Source: JAJKJG01 sp036389455
GTDB taxonomy: Bacteria; Pseudomonadota; Alphaproteobacteria; Rhizobiales; Beijerinckiaceae
NCBI GenBank assembly: GCA_036389455.1
Contig: DASVPW010000163.1
Location: 5,468 to 69,467, forward strand
Length of the DNA: 64,000 nt
Reading direction: 5' to 3'
Shown: positions 55,182 to 62,436 of the stretch, in pieces
Position numbering within the stretch: the stretch's first letter is position 1
How the letters are laid out: each line of letters opens with the position of its first letter
Notes under the pieces: model-generated
The model's database searches: none
What the model was told of the DNA's origin: nothing
What the model saw: only the letters and a program-made list of their open reading frames with translations
Position numbers and translations under genes: made by a program

Positions 55182-56447
55182 TCAAGCAAACTTCATCAGC
55201 TTGATCGCATCGTAGTCCTGCACGCCGCCGCCGACGCGCTTCGTGGTGTAGAAGAGGACATAGGGTTTCGCCGAGTAGGGGTCGCGGAGCACCCTGACGC
55301 CGGCGCGGTCGACGACGAGGTAGCCGCGGCGGAAGTCGCCGAAGGCGATGGACAGGGAGTTCGCCGCGATGTCCGGCATGTCCTCGGCCTCGGCGAGGGG
55401 GAAGGACATCAGGGTCGCGCTCTGGCCGGCGCCGGCCGGCGGCTGCCAGAGGTAGTTGCCGTCGGCGTCCTTGAACTTGCGGATCTGGCTTTGCGTCTTC
55501 CGGTTCATCACGAACAAGGCGTTCTGGCGGTAGCCGGCCTTGAGAGCGTAGATCAGGTCGACGAGCTTGTCCGAGGGGTTCGCGGCCGGGAAATTGCCGG
55601 CGGCGCCGGTTCCCACGAAGCCGAGCTTGCCCCAGACCCAAGCGCCGTTGTCGACGGTGTCGGAGGCCAAAAAGCCCTTCGGCTTGTTGACCCCATCGCC
55701 GGCGACGAAGGCCGCGCCTTCTTGCTCGGCGAAGGCGGTCTCGACCTCAGAGGCGATCCACTGCTCGACGTCGACGACGGCGTCGTCGAGGAGCGTCTGA
55801 GTCGCGGCCGGCTGGGCATAGAGCTCCATGGCCGGGAAGCTGAGCTCGGCAAGGGTCGCGGCGCTGGTCTGCGGGCGCGCCGCGGTCTCGCCGATCCAGC
55901 CAGCCGAGACGCCGGCGGTCGAGAACGCGCGCTTATAGAGGCCGCCGGAGATCGTCCGCACCGCGGCAATGGCGCGGATCGGCGAGATCGCGGAGAGGCG
56001 CCGCAGCACCTCGCGCTCGACCGTGTCGGGTACGAGATAACCGCCATCCGGCCCTGAGCCCGCCGAGAGTGCCTTCACCTCGAGGCGCTTGAGACCCGAG
56101 GCCTCGCCGGCCCGCACGTAGAGATCGAAGGCGGCCTTGTGCTCGGCGATAGCCGGGTCGCGGGCCTCCGCGGCGCCTGCGGCGCCCGAGCCGCCGAGCG
56201 CCGGCCGGCGCGCCTCGAGGGTCATGCGGTCTAGGCGGCGCTTGGCGTCGTCGAGAGCCTGGTCAATGCGGGCGAGCTTCTCGTCGGTCACGACATCGCT
56301 CGAGAGCCTGGTCTCGATCTCGTCGAGGCGCGCGTCGTTTGCGTCCTTAAAGGCCTCGAAGGCGCGGGCGAACTCGTCGAAGGCGCGGGACACGTCCTGG
56401 GCGTCGGCGGATTTGGTTTCGGGGGCAGTGGTCACGGGGATGGTCAT
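55182..56447 (-). CDS. GTA gp5-like major capsid protein (HK97 fold)
   Basis: The 421-residue protein has a helical scaffold-like delta domain (residues 15-110, with AFDEFARAFEAFKDAND) followed by the HK97-fold coat domain (GGYLVPDTVEREVLRRL, LDDAVVDVEQWIASEVETAF, GDGVNKPKGFL). The prohead protease probably cleaves after the delta domain. AGAGGA lies about 9 nt before the ATG at 56447. Order portal-protease-capsid is the RcGTA order, with a plus-strand gene inserted between protease and capsid. Confidence 0.96.
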   Translation of the reverse strand: MTIPVTTAPETKSADAQDVSRAFDEFARAFEAFKDANDARLDEIETRLSSDVVTDEKLARIDQALDDAKRRLDRMTLEARRPALGGSGAAGAAEARDPAIAEHKAAFDLYVRAGEASGLKRLEVKALSAGSGPDGGYLVPDTVEREVLRRLSAISPIRAIAAVRTISGGLYKRAFSTAGVSAGWIGETAARPQTSAATLAELSFPAMELYAQPAATQTLLDDAVVDVEQWIASEVETAFAEQEGAAFVAGDGVNKPKGFLASDTVDNGAWVWGKLGFVGTGAAGNFPAANPSDKLVDLIYALKAGYRQNALFVMNRKTQSQIRKFKDADGNYLWQPPAGAGQSATLMSFPLAEAEDMPDIAANSLSIAFGDFRRGYLVVDRAGVRVLRDPYSAKPYVLFYTTKRVGGGVQDYDAIKLMKFA

Positions 56448-56599
56448 TGAAGGGGATCCTCTGCGGTTCGGGACGTTTTCAGGCTCTTTGTTTCGTCGCG
56501 GCGGCCGCGACGAAACCTTCGGGGACGCTCGGACATCATCCGGTAACGGATCGGGCGTATCAGGTGGGCGGCAGGGGGCCTCCGGCGGAGGCACGGGAC

Positions 56600-57052
56600 A
56601 TGAAAGCGGTCGGCATTCTCGCCGTGCTCGCGGCGATCGCGGCGCTCCTCGTCGTAAGCGCCCGGTTCACGGAGCGGCGCAGCGTCGCGACGTGGGCGCC
56701 GAACGCCGCCGTCGCCGCGAAGCCGAAGCCGGCCGAGATCATCGCTGCGTCGGCCGGGACGGCGGCGCAAGCCCCGACCTTGCCGGTGCAAGTCTCACTG
56801 CCGGCGCCGAGCTCCGAGCTTGCGGCCGCGACGCGGCTCTCGACGCCCGACCCCGACGCGACCGGCGGACTGCCGAAGGAGGTCGAGAGCGCGGTACCGG
56901 CTCCGGCGGAGGCCGCGCCCGCGGCCCGCGAGCCCCGTCGCCCGTCAAAGCCCGTCCGGCACACGGCCCGCGCGCCCGAAAGCTCGCTCGCGCCGCGCCA
57001 GGCGGCGGTGCGCGATCCGATCCAGTTCCGGCTCGCCGAGGGGAACCGCTGA
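56600..57052 (+). CDS. Membrane-anchored Pro/Ala-rich protein of unknown function
   Basis: The 150-residue protein has one N-terminal span (MKAVGILAVLAAIAALLVVS) and a low-complexity Pro/Ala/Arg-rich tail. GGAG lies about 10 nt ahead of the ATG at 56600. It ends at 57052, directly abutting the stop of the prohead protease on the other strand, so the two frames have no spacer. No family recognised. Confidence 0.6.
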   Translation: MKAVGILAVLAAIAALLVVSARFTERRSVATWAPNAAVAAKPKPAEIIAASAGTAAQAPTLPVQVSLPAPSSELAAATRLSTPDPDATGGLPKEVESAVPAPAEAAPAAREPRRPSKPVRHTARAPESSLAPRQAAVRDPIQFRLAEGNR

Positions 57053-57718
57053 TCACTGCGGAAACAACCGCCGCGCGGCGCGGCGGATGGCGTCGGGAAG
57101 AGCGCCCTTCACTCCGCTGACCCGTGCGCCGGGCAGCATCGGGAAGGTAACGACGGAGATTTCCCACAGGTCGAGCCGCTCGATGCGCCTGAGGCCGGCC
57201 CGGTCGGTGCGGGCGCGCTCGACCCTGAATCCAATCGAGAGGCCATCGATGGCACCGTCGCGCATGAGCGCGTGGATCTCCCGGGCGCGGGCGACGGCGA
57301 GGTTGAGCCGCCCGCGCACGCGCAGACCCAAGGCATCCTCGGCGAGGGCGAGCCAGCGCCCGATCGGCTCGGCCGGATCGTGCTGCCACAACATGCGCAC
57401 GCCGGCGGCGCCGCGCCGCGACAGGCTCGCCGCGAAGGCGCCCGCCGCCACCACGTCCTTGCCGAGATCGGCGACGCCGAAGAGGCTCGCATAGCCCTCG
57501 AGCATCCCGTCCTCCGCGACCCCGACGAGGGGCGCGGCGAGGAGCTTTTGCTCGCAGGCGAAGATCTGCCCGTTCGCCTCCCATCGCGCGTCATCCCCGC
57601 AGGAGGGAAGCGGAGAGCCGGAATCCGCGGCTATGCGCCGGCGTGCGTGGGTGGATCCCGGCTCTGCGCCGCTCCGCGGCTTGGCCGGGATGACGGTAGC
57701 GTGTGAAAGACTGCTCAT
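57053..57718 (-). CDS. GTA gp4-like prohead protease with an in-frame repeat insertion
   Basis: The 221-residue protein contains the HK97 prohead protease domain: LEGYASLFGVADLGKDVV, MLWQHDPAEPIGRW (catalytic His), GLSIGFRV (catalytic Ser) and LWEISVVTFPMLPGA. The ATG at 57718 is supported by a 4-nt ATGA overlap with the small gene before it. Residues of about 9-45 (VIPAKPRSGAEPGST and RRRIAADSGSPLPS) are coded by a 109-bp genomic repeat and are absent from relatives, so the start is original and the repeat was added after it, keeping the frame. Confidence 0.92.
   Translation of the reverse strand: MSSLSHATVIPAKPRSGAEPGSTHARRRIAADSGSPLPSCGDDARWEANGQIFACEQKLLAAPLVGVAEDGMLEGYASLFGVADLGKDVVAAGAFAASLSRRGAAGVRMLWQHDPAEPIGRWLALAEDALGLRVRGRLNLAVARAREIHALMRDGAIDGLSIGFRVERARTDRAGLRRIERLDLWEISVVTFPMLPGARVSGVKGALPDAIRRAARRLFPQ
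57589..57697. repeat. GTCATCCCGGC-type repeat inserted in frame in the prohead protease gene
   Basis: The element runs from CGTCATCCCCGCAGGAGGG to GCCGGGATGACGG, with the inner palindromic stretches GAGAGCCGGAATCCGCGGC and GGATCCCGGCTCTG. Its ends match those of the intergenic element at 4060-4170. In the protease frame it reads as a basic, Ser/Pro-rich peptide. Confidence 0.78.
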
Positions 57719-57852
57719 CGCGCCTCCTCCCGCCGGCGCGTCGCGTTGGCGCGCGCGCCCTCGAGCTTCTCCAGCGCGCGCACGAAGGCGCGGAACACGG
57801 CTGCGGTCGGGTGCTCGCGCGCCGCGGAGCGGGCCTCGCTTCTTAGTCTCAT
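57715..57852 (-). CDS. 45-aa basic protein between GTA portal and protease genes
   Basis: The 45-residue frame (RLRSEARSAAREHPTAAVFR, LEKLEGARANATRR) starts at 57852 with GGAG upstream. It overlaps both its neighbours by 4 nt. Short ORFs at this site are common in rhizobial GTA clusters. Function unknown. Confidence 0.65.
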   Translation of the reverse strand: MRLRSEARSAAREHPTAAVFRAFVRALEKLEGARANATRRREEAR

Positions 57853-58049
57853 CTCTCGTCTCCGGAATGGCGGCGGTTGAAGCGTGCGAGCTCGCGCACG
57901 AAGTCGTCGAAGCGCTCGTTCGAGCGGGAAAGATCGCGCAGCAGGATCACGACGAGGGCGGAGGCGCCGCAGGCCCACAGGAACAGCGCGAGATGCGCGA
58001 GGTCGCCCTTGGCGATGACCGCGTCGACGATGGTTTCCAGAGCGGGCAT
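57849..58049 (-). CDS. 66-aa single-span membrane protein in the GTA cluster
   Basis: The 66-residue protein has one hydrophobic span (AHLALFLWACGASALVVILL) followed by a basic amphipathic tail (SNERFDDFVRELARFN). It starts at 58049 and is coupled to the 45-aa gene by an ATGA overlap. A short membrane protein at this place has counterparts in other GTA clusters as I recall. Function unknown. Confidence 0.7.
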   Translation of the reverse strand: MPALETIVDAVIAKGDLAHLALFLWACGASALVVILLRDLSRSNERFDDFVRELARFNRRHSGDER

Positions 58050-58095
58050 GCGGACCTCGGTCGTGGGTCGCGGGCGATGTGGGCGAACTCCCGCC

Positions 58096-58146
58096 CTGCC
58101 CTCACCCGCCGCTTCGCGACGACCTCTCCCTGCCGGGAAGAGGTGA
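58096..58146. repeat. REP element coding the portal C-terminus
   Basis: CCCTCACCCGCCGCTTCGCG and ACCTCTCCCTGCCGGGAAGA are typical of the REP type seen at 55070-55180. The portal stop codon (58102-58104) lies inside the element. Confidence 0.65.
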
Positions 58147-59322
58147 ACGGCGCCCGTAGCCGACCGCCTCGCGCTTCTCGTCGGCGGTGAGGAAGTCGGC
58201 GGCAGACACCCGCCGCCACAGGGACTCGCGCTCGCTTGCCAGTGCCTCGACGGCATCGAGGTCGGGCTCGAAGGCGAGAGCCTGCCCCGGGCCCGATCCG
58301 CGGTCCCGGCCCCAGGCCGGTGACAGCCATTGCGCCAGCGCTTCGCAGGTCCGGCGCGCCAGCGGGATCACGGTCTGGCGGTAGAAGGCGCGGTTCGCCT
58401 CGGCATAGTTCGCGTGAGTATTGTCGCCGGGGAGGCCGAGCAGCAGCGGCGGCACGCCGAAGGCGAGCGCGATCTCGCGCGCCGCCGCGCTCTTCGCCTC
58501 GATGAAGTCCATGTCCTTCGGCGTGAGCGAGAGCGGCTTCCAGTCGAGCCCGCCTTCGAGGAGCAGCGGGCGCCCGGCGTTGGCGGCGCCCTGGTAGTTC
58601 CTCTCGATCTCTTCTTTCAGGCGCGCGAACTGTACCTCGGTCACGGGGGGGCCGCCGGCGAAGACAAGGGCGCCGCAGGGGCGTGCCGCGTTGTCGAGAA
58701 GGGCCTTGTTCCAGGCGCCCGCCGCGTTGTGGATATCGAGCGGCACCGCCGCCGCTTCCATGGGCGAGAGGCCGTAGTGGTCGTCGGTCGGGTGGAACAG
58801 GGTCAGGTGCAGGATCGGCGGCACGCCGTTCTCCTGCCTGTCCTGCACGAAGCGCACGGTCTCGGAGCCGACTGCGTAATCGTAGGCGGCGGGCCAGCCA
58901 TCGGGGCCGGGCACCACGCGCATGCGGTCGGGACGTAGCGCGTAGAGCTCGCGCGGCATGCCTTCCACCGCGACCGCCTCGACGTAGGCGTTGCCCGAGA
59001 CGAGGAGGTGCCCGTAGAGGCTCTCGAGGAATCGCGCCCCGCCTTCGCGCGGGTTCGGGCGAGCGAGGAGCGCCGCGAGCGGGTGCCCGTCCGCCATGCG
59101 CCCGCCCTCGAGGAGGATGAGCGGCAGCGAGGCCGCGGCCTCGGCGACGAGCCGCACGGCGCGGTGCACGACCGGGTTCTTCTGGAAGCCCTCGCGGGCG
59201 AGCGCCGCGTAATCGCGCGGCGTCCACTGCGGCCGGGAGCCGACGTAGAGCGCGACCGCCGCGCCTGCGCGCGAAGCCTTCGCCTCGGCCGGCCGGCGGA
59301 GGCGGGAGAGGAGGTGGAGCAT
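58102..59322 (-). CDS. GTA gp3-like portal protein with REP-coded C-terminus
   Basis: The 406-residue portal protein (DNA gateway of the capsid) has YVGSRPQWTPRDYAALAREG, KNPVVHRAVRLVAEAAASLP, LLVSGNAYVEAV and FGVPPLLLGLPGDNTHANY, the classic HK97 portal motifs. The final residues SPLPGRERSSRSGG come from a REP element. It is the first gene of the cluster present in this window. The large terminase that normally precedes it is not found; the next gene on the right is doxX on the other strand. Confidence 0.95.
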   Translation of the reverse strand: MLHLLSRLRRPAEAKASRAGAAVALYVGSRPQWTPRDYAALAREGFQKNPVVHRAVRLVAEAAASLPLILLEGGRMADGHPLAALLARPNPREGGARFLESLYGHLLVSGNAYVEAVAVEGMPRELYALRPDRMRVVPGPDGWPAAYDYAVGSETVRFVQDRQENGVPPILHLTLFHPTDDHYGLSPMEAAAVPLDIHNAAGAWNKALLDNAARPCGALVFAGGPPVTEVQFARLKEEIERNYQGAANAGRPLLLEGGLDWKPLSLTPKDMDFIEAKSAAAREIALAFGVPPLLLGLPGDNTHANYAEANRAFYRQTVIPLARRTCEALAQWLSPAWGRDRGSGPGQALAFEPDLDAVEALASERESLWRRVSAADFLTADEKREAVGYGRRSPLPGRERSSRSGG

Positions 59323-59338
59323 GGATGCTTCTCTCGTT

Positions 59339-59364
59339 CACCCTCTCCCGGGATGAAGAGGGTG
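59339..59364. repeat. REP-type hairpin before the portal gene
   Basis: CACCCTCTCCCGGGATGAAG plus AGGGTG folds with an 8-bp stem CACCCTCT/AGAGGGTG after skipping a small loop. It lies 17 bp ahead of the portal ATG, where the terminase gene or its transcript would be expected to end. Confidence 0.6.
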
Positions 59365-59445
59365 TTGATGGCCCCTACCCGGCCCTTCCGGGGCGGCCGA
59401 GGCGCGGCTAGCTTGGCGGCCCGCGAAGGCAGGGGAGCGGAGCCT

Positions 59446-59835
59446 ATGTGGGATCTTGTCTACGTGGTCGGGCGCGTGGCGCTCGTCGCGATCTTCATCA
59501 AGTCCGGAGTTGATAAGCTGATCGACCCGACCTGGCTCACCGGCGTGCTCTCCGCCAAGGCGTTCCCGACGCCGAAGGTCCTGGCCTATGCAGCGGGCCT
59601 CGTCGAGGTGGTGCTCGGCGTTCTGGTCGCGGTCGGCTGGCAGGCTCGGATCGCGGCCTTCGGCCTGTTCGCCTTCACGATCGTGGCGACCCTGATTGCC
59701 CACAATTTCTGGGACATGAGCGGCCCGGCCCGGGCCGCCAACACGATTCAGTTCTGGAAGAACGCCTCGATCCTCGGTGGGCTCCTGATGCTGATGGCGT
59801 CCGGCCCCGGGCGCTACGCGATCAGCCGGCGCTGA
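59446..59835 (+). CDS. DoxX family membrane protein
   Basis: The 129-residue protein has four spans and the DoxX pattern ALVAIFIKSGVDKLIDPTWL and GLVEVVLGVLVAVGW. DoxX-like proteins are quinone-related or stress-linked membrane proteins of uncertain role. GGGGAG is 10 nt ahead of the ATG. It stands where a GTA terminase gene would be expected but on the opposite strand. Confidence 0.88.
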   Translation: MWDLVYVVGRVALVAIFIKSGVDKLIDPTWLTGVLSAKAFPTPKVLAYAAGLVEVVLGVLVAVGWQARIAAFGLFAFTIVATLIAHNFWDMSGPARAANTIQFWKNASILGGLLMLMASGPGRYAISRR

Positions 59836-59836
59836 C

Positions 59837-59961
59837 CACCTCTCCCGCTTGCGGGAGAGGTCGATCCGGGCAGTTCGGCAATGTCTCAGAAGAAGGAGCC
59901 GGAGGGCGCCCGCACGTCCCGAGCCTGCGCCCTTTCTAGCAAACCAGCGTCACGCTGTCAA
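59837..59961 (-). ncRNA. Candidate small RNA with a near-consensus promoter
   Basis: On the minus strand TTGACA (59956-59961) and TAGAAA (59933-59938) are 17 bp apart, the best sigma-70-like promoter seen in the window. Transcription would begin near 59926 and meet the 11-bp hairpin ACCTCTCCCGC/GCGGGAGAGGT at 59837-59861, giving an RNA of about 90 nt. No ATG frame of use lies between. It would end at the doxX stop and be partly antisense to its 3' flank. No T-tract follows the hairpin, which is the main weakness. Confidence 0.4.
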
Positions 59962-60252
59962 GGATTATTTCCTAAATCGACGGCGCTCCTCAAGGCGGGC
60001 GGCCCAAGCCCGATCACCTTGGCCTCGGATCGGGGGTAAACCGGGCACCTGCCAGTGCAACAGGCGGAACGTTCCGGCTGGTATCAGTCCAAGACCGCGC
60101 GAGCGCTCGGCCCTTGCTGCTCTCGTCGCGCGCCGACGAGGTGATCGACTAGCGTCGCCCGATTCCGAGCCGAGGGTCCTACACGGGCCGGTTGTCGGGC
60201 CCGCCGCCCGTGCTAGAGTCCGGCGTTCCCGCTCTCGCGACGGAGCTTTTCG
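59862..60252. other. Long intergenic region between doxX and the DUF2235 gene
   Basis: Of this gap (about 417 bp counted from the doxX stop), the left part carries the candidate small RNA and the right end carries a promoter for the DUF2235 gene. In the middle there is a 12-bp palindrome CGGAACGTTCCG at 60065-60076. I see no supported protein-coding frame. Confidence 0.5.
60192..60219 (+). promoter_or_regulatory. Promoter for the DUF2235 gene
   Basis: TTGTCG (60192-60197) and TAGAGT (60214-60219) are 16 bp apart, with the likely start about 27 nt before the ATG at 60253. The -10 hexamer TAGAGT is also found near the CtrA box at 54590. Confidence 0.5.
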
Positions 60253-61569
60253 ATGGCCCTCGGCGAAACGCCCGGCACGCACCCCCCCTCTTCGGAAGTG
60301 TCCCGTCCGAAGCCGCCGCCGCGCAAGCTCATCGTGTGCTGCGACGGCACCTGGAACAAGCGCGACTCCATCGACGAGGTGACGAACGTCGCCAAGATGG
60401 CGCGCGTCATCAGCCCGATCGATGACAGCGGCATCTCGCAGCTCATCTACTACCATCCGGGCGTCGGCACCGGGAACTGGTGGGACAAGATCGCGGGCGG
60501 CGGGCTCGGCGAAGGGCTCTCGGCGAACGTGCAGGGCGCCTACGCCTTTCTGGTCGACAACTTCCAGCCCGGGGACTTCATCTACCTGTTCGGCTTCTCG
60601 CGCGGCGCCTACACGGCGCGCAGCCTCGCCGGCCTGATCGGCCTCGTCGGGCTCCTCAGCAAGGCCGACATGGACATCTTCCCGCAGGTCTACGCCATCT
60701 ACCGCTCGATCGAGCACCGCGAGAAGCTCGTGCGCGGCACCGAAGAGGACGCCCGGACGGCAATCCGCGCGCTGTTCCCCGACAGCGACGTAGACAAGCT
60801 CGCAAAGCGGCTGCTGAAGGCGCTCGACTGGAACACACGCCGGACCCAGATCTTCTTCATCGGGGTGTGGGACACGGTCGGCTCGCTCGGGGTCCCGGAC
60901 TGGCCATTCAAGTTCGGGGCGAAGGAGTACGCGTTCCACGACACCGAGATCAGCAACCGGATCGTCTACGCCTACCACGCGCTCGCGATCGACGAGAGCC
61001 GCGGCCCGTTCCGGCCAACCCTGTGGACCCGCAAGAAGGACCGCGGCCCCGATCCGAAGCCGCAGGTCCTGGAGCAGGTCTGGTTTGCCGGCTGCCACTC
61101 GAACGTCGGCGGCGGCTACCCGGACTGCGGCCTCTCCGACATCGCCTTCTTGTGGATGGCCTCGAAGGCCGCCTCGGCGGCGCGCGACGCGAACGACCGC
61201 CCTCTCGCCTTCAACGAGGCCTACCTGCGGGAGATCGTCGGCCGCGGCAAGGGCGCGCTGATCGAGTCGCGCACCGGCCCGCTGTGGAAGCTGATGCCCG
61301 CCTACGTGCGCAAGGTCATGGAGACCCCGGCGAAGGACCAGAAGACCGGGGCCGACATGGAGACCTGCGAGCGCATCCACGAATCCGTCGTGCTACGCTT
61401 CAGGGGCAAGGAGGCCGACGGCTTCGTGCCGTTCCCCTACGCGCCGGCGAACGCCAAAAGCTTCCTTGCCGGAAGCGACAGGTCGATCATCGCCGAGCTG
61501 TCCGAATTCGAGAAGAGCTACCGTCCGAAGGACGTCCTGCCCCCGGCCGCGCCCGCGCCCGTCACCTGA
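60253..61569 (+). CDS. DUF2235 alpha/beta-hydrolase (phospholipase-like)
   Basis: The 438-residue protein starts with the DUF2235 motif KLIVCCDGTWNKRDS and has the nucleophile Ser116 in FGFSRGAYTARSLAG. The catalytic acid and base are probably within the later IGVWDTVGSLG and the FAGCHSNVGGGY motifs. Proteins of this family include type VI secretion lipases (Tle1) as well as housekeeping hydrolases. No VgrG, Hcp or immunity-like gene is adjacent, so an effector role is not supported. No signal peptide. Confidence 0.9.
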   Translation: MALGETPGTHPPSSEVSRPKPPPRKLIVCCDGTWNKRDSIDEVTNVAKMARVISPIDDSGISQLIYYHPGVGTGNWWDKIAGGGLGEGLSANVQGAYAFLVDNFQPGDFIYLFGFSRGAYTARSLAGLIGLVGLLSKADMDIFPQVYAIYRSIEHREKLVRGTEEDARTAIRALFPDSDVDKLAKRLLKALDWNTRRTQIFFIGVWDTVGSLGVPDWPFKFGAKEYAFHDTEISNRIVYAYHALAIDESRGPFRPTLWTRKKDRGPDPKPQVLEQVWFAGCHSNVGGGYPDCGLSDIAFLWMASKAASAARDANDRPLAFNEAYLREIVGRGKGALIESRTGPLWKLMPAYVRKVMETPAKDQKTGADMETCERIHESVVLRFRGKEADGFVPFPYAPANAKSFLAGSDRSIIAELSEFEKSYRPKDVLPPAAPAPVT

Positions 61570-61855
61570 CCTCGCCCGAGATGCAGCACGGGGCCGGCCG
61601 GGCCGGGACGGACTGGTTGCTGAGGAAGCAGGCGCCGCCGCTGCCGGCGGGGTTCGCGACGAAGGTCCAGGCGCGGCAGCTGCCGTTGCCGAGGCACGCG
61701 TCCATGCAGTTCGGCGGCGACGCCCGGGGGAGGGCGGCCTCGGTCTCGGCGCCGCTGCGGCGGTCGGTGTTCGGCTCTTCGGTCTGGGCCGCGGCCGGCG
61801 AGGCGAGGACCACGGCGAAAACGACATAGAGCAGGTGAATTCGGAGGTTGCGCAC
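61562..61855 (-). CDS. Small exported Cys-rich protein, PAN-like
   Basis: The 97-residue protein has a signal peptide (LLYVVFAVVLASPAAA) and a mature part with Cys in CMDACLGNGSCRAWTFV, CFLSN and CCISG, the spacing of the PAN/Apple-like domain (C..C....C..W.F). It overlaps the end of the DUF2235 gene by 8 bp on the other strand. A carbohydrate- or protein-binding role is possible but not shown. Confidence 0.7.
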   Translation of the reverse strand: MRNLRIHLLYVVFAVVLASPAAAQTEEPNTDRRSGAETEAALPRASPPNCMDACLGNGSCRAWTFVANPAGSGGACFLSNQSVPARPAPCCISGEVR

Positions 61856-61986
61856 GAGGGCCTCCTCGGACGGCGGCTTTCGGGCGTCAAAGGGCGCCCC
61901 GCCCCGCGGATTTGTAGCACCACGGCCAAAGCCCCTTCAACCGCCGATTTGCATGAGGCCGCGGATTCGCGGGCCCGCGCGGGCGC

Positions 61987-62178
61987 TCACCGGAACAGCG
62001 CCAGGACCCCGTAGACCAGCACGATGACGGCGTCGAGGACGAGGAGCGCGCCGCCGATCAGGTAGAGGATCGCCGAGCCCGCCCGCTCGTCGCCGCTGCG
62101 CCCGGTGCGCTGCGTGTAGACCGCGGCGCCGAGCGGCACGAGCGCGAGGACGAAGATCGCGAGCACGGCCCATCTCAT
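61987..62178 (-). CDS. 63-aa two-span membrane protein
   Basis: The 63-residue protein has spans at about 3-20 (WAVLAIFVLALVPLGAAV) and 38-60 (ILYLIGGALLVLDAVIVLVY), linked by a polar GRSGDERAG loop. The first gene of the pair before it is a second small membrane ORF. Function unknown. Confidence 0.65.
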   Translation of the reverse strand: MRWAVLAIFVLALVPLGAAVYTQRTGRSGDERAGSAILYLIGGALLVLDAVIVLVYGVLALFR

Positions 62179-62211
62179 TCAGAGGTCTCCCGGCCCGTCG
62201 TGCGGCCGTCG

Positions 62212-62334
62212 TCAGCGGATCGGATGGGCCAAATGGGCGTACCAGACGAAGGCGCCGGCCGCGATCACGATCAGCGAGGCGATCGCCAGGGCGTAGCGCA
62301 CGACGGGCGGCATCGGCGGGGGCATGCGGGCCAT
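62212..62334 (-). CDS. 40-aa single-span membrane peptide
   Basis: The frame begins with ATG at 62332-62334 and gives MARMPPPMPPVVRYALAIAS, a hydrophobic span and the end YAHLAHPIR. AGGGTGG lies about 6 nt ahead. It stands 33 nt before the 63-aa gene. Short length keeps confidence low. Confidence 0.45.
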   Translation of the reverse strand: MARMPPPMPPVVRYALAIASLIVIAAGAFVWYAHLAHPIR

Positions 62335-62436
62335 GGCGCCACCCTGCCCCCCGGATGCGGCAATTCCGAGACGGCACGGCCTTAGGCAAATGCCTTTGAG
62401 GGGGCGCCGTGCGCCGCCCGCGAGACGAGGAAGCTG

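Noticed and set aside
39148..59322. Intact temperate prophage
   Set aside because: There is no integrase, repressor, replication or lysis gene and no att-like flanking repeat. Gene order and the short tape measure gene match the Rhodobacter-type GTA cluster.
59881..60039. A 52-residue frame starting MSQKKEPEG after doxX
   Set aside because: There is no ribosome-binding site, no family match that I recognise, and it overlaps the candidate small-RNA promoter on the other strand.
60253..61855. Type VI secretion lipase with immunity protein (DUF2235 gene plus the small exported protein after it)
   Set aside because: The small gene is on the opposite strand and overlaps only at its end, and no VgrG, PAAR, Hcp or adaptor gene is near. 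An effector-immunity pair is normally co-transcribed.
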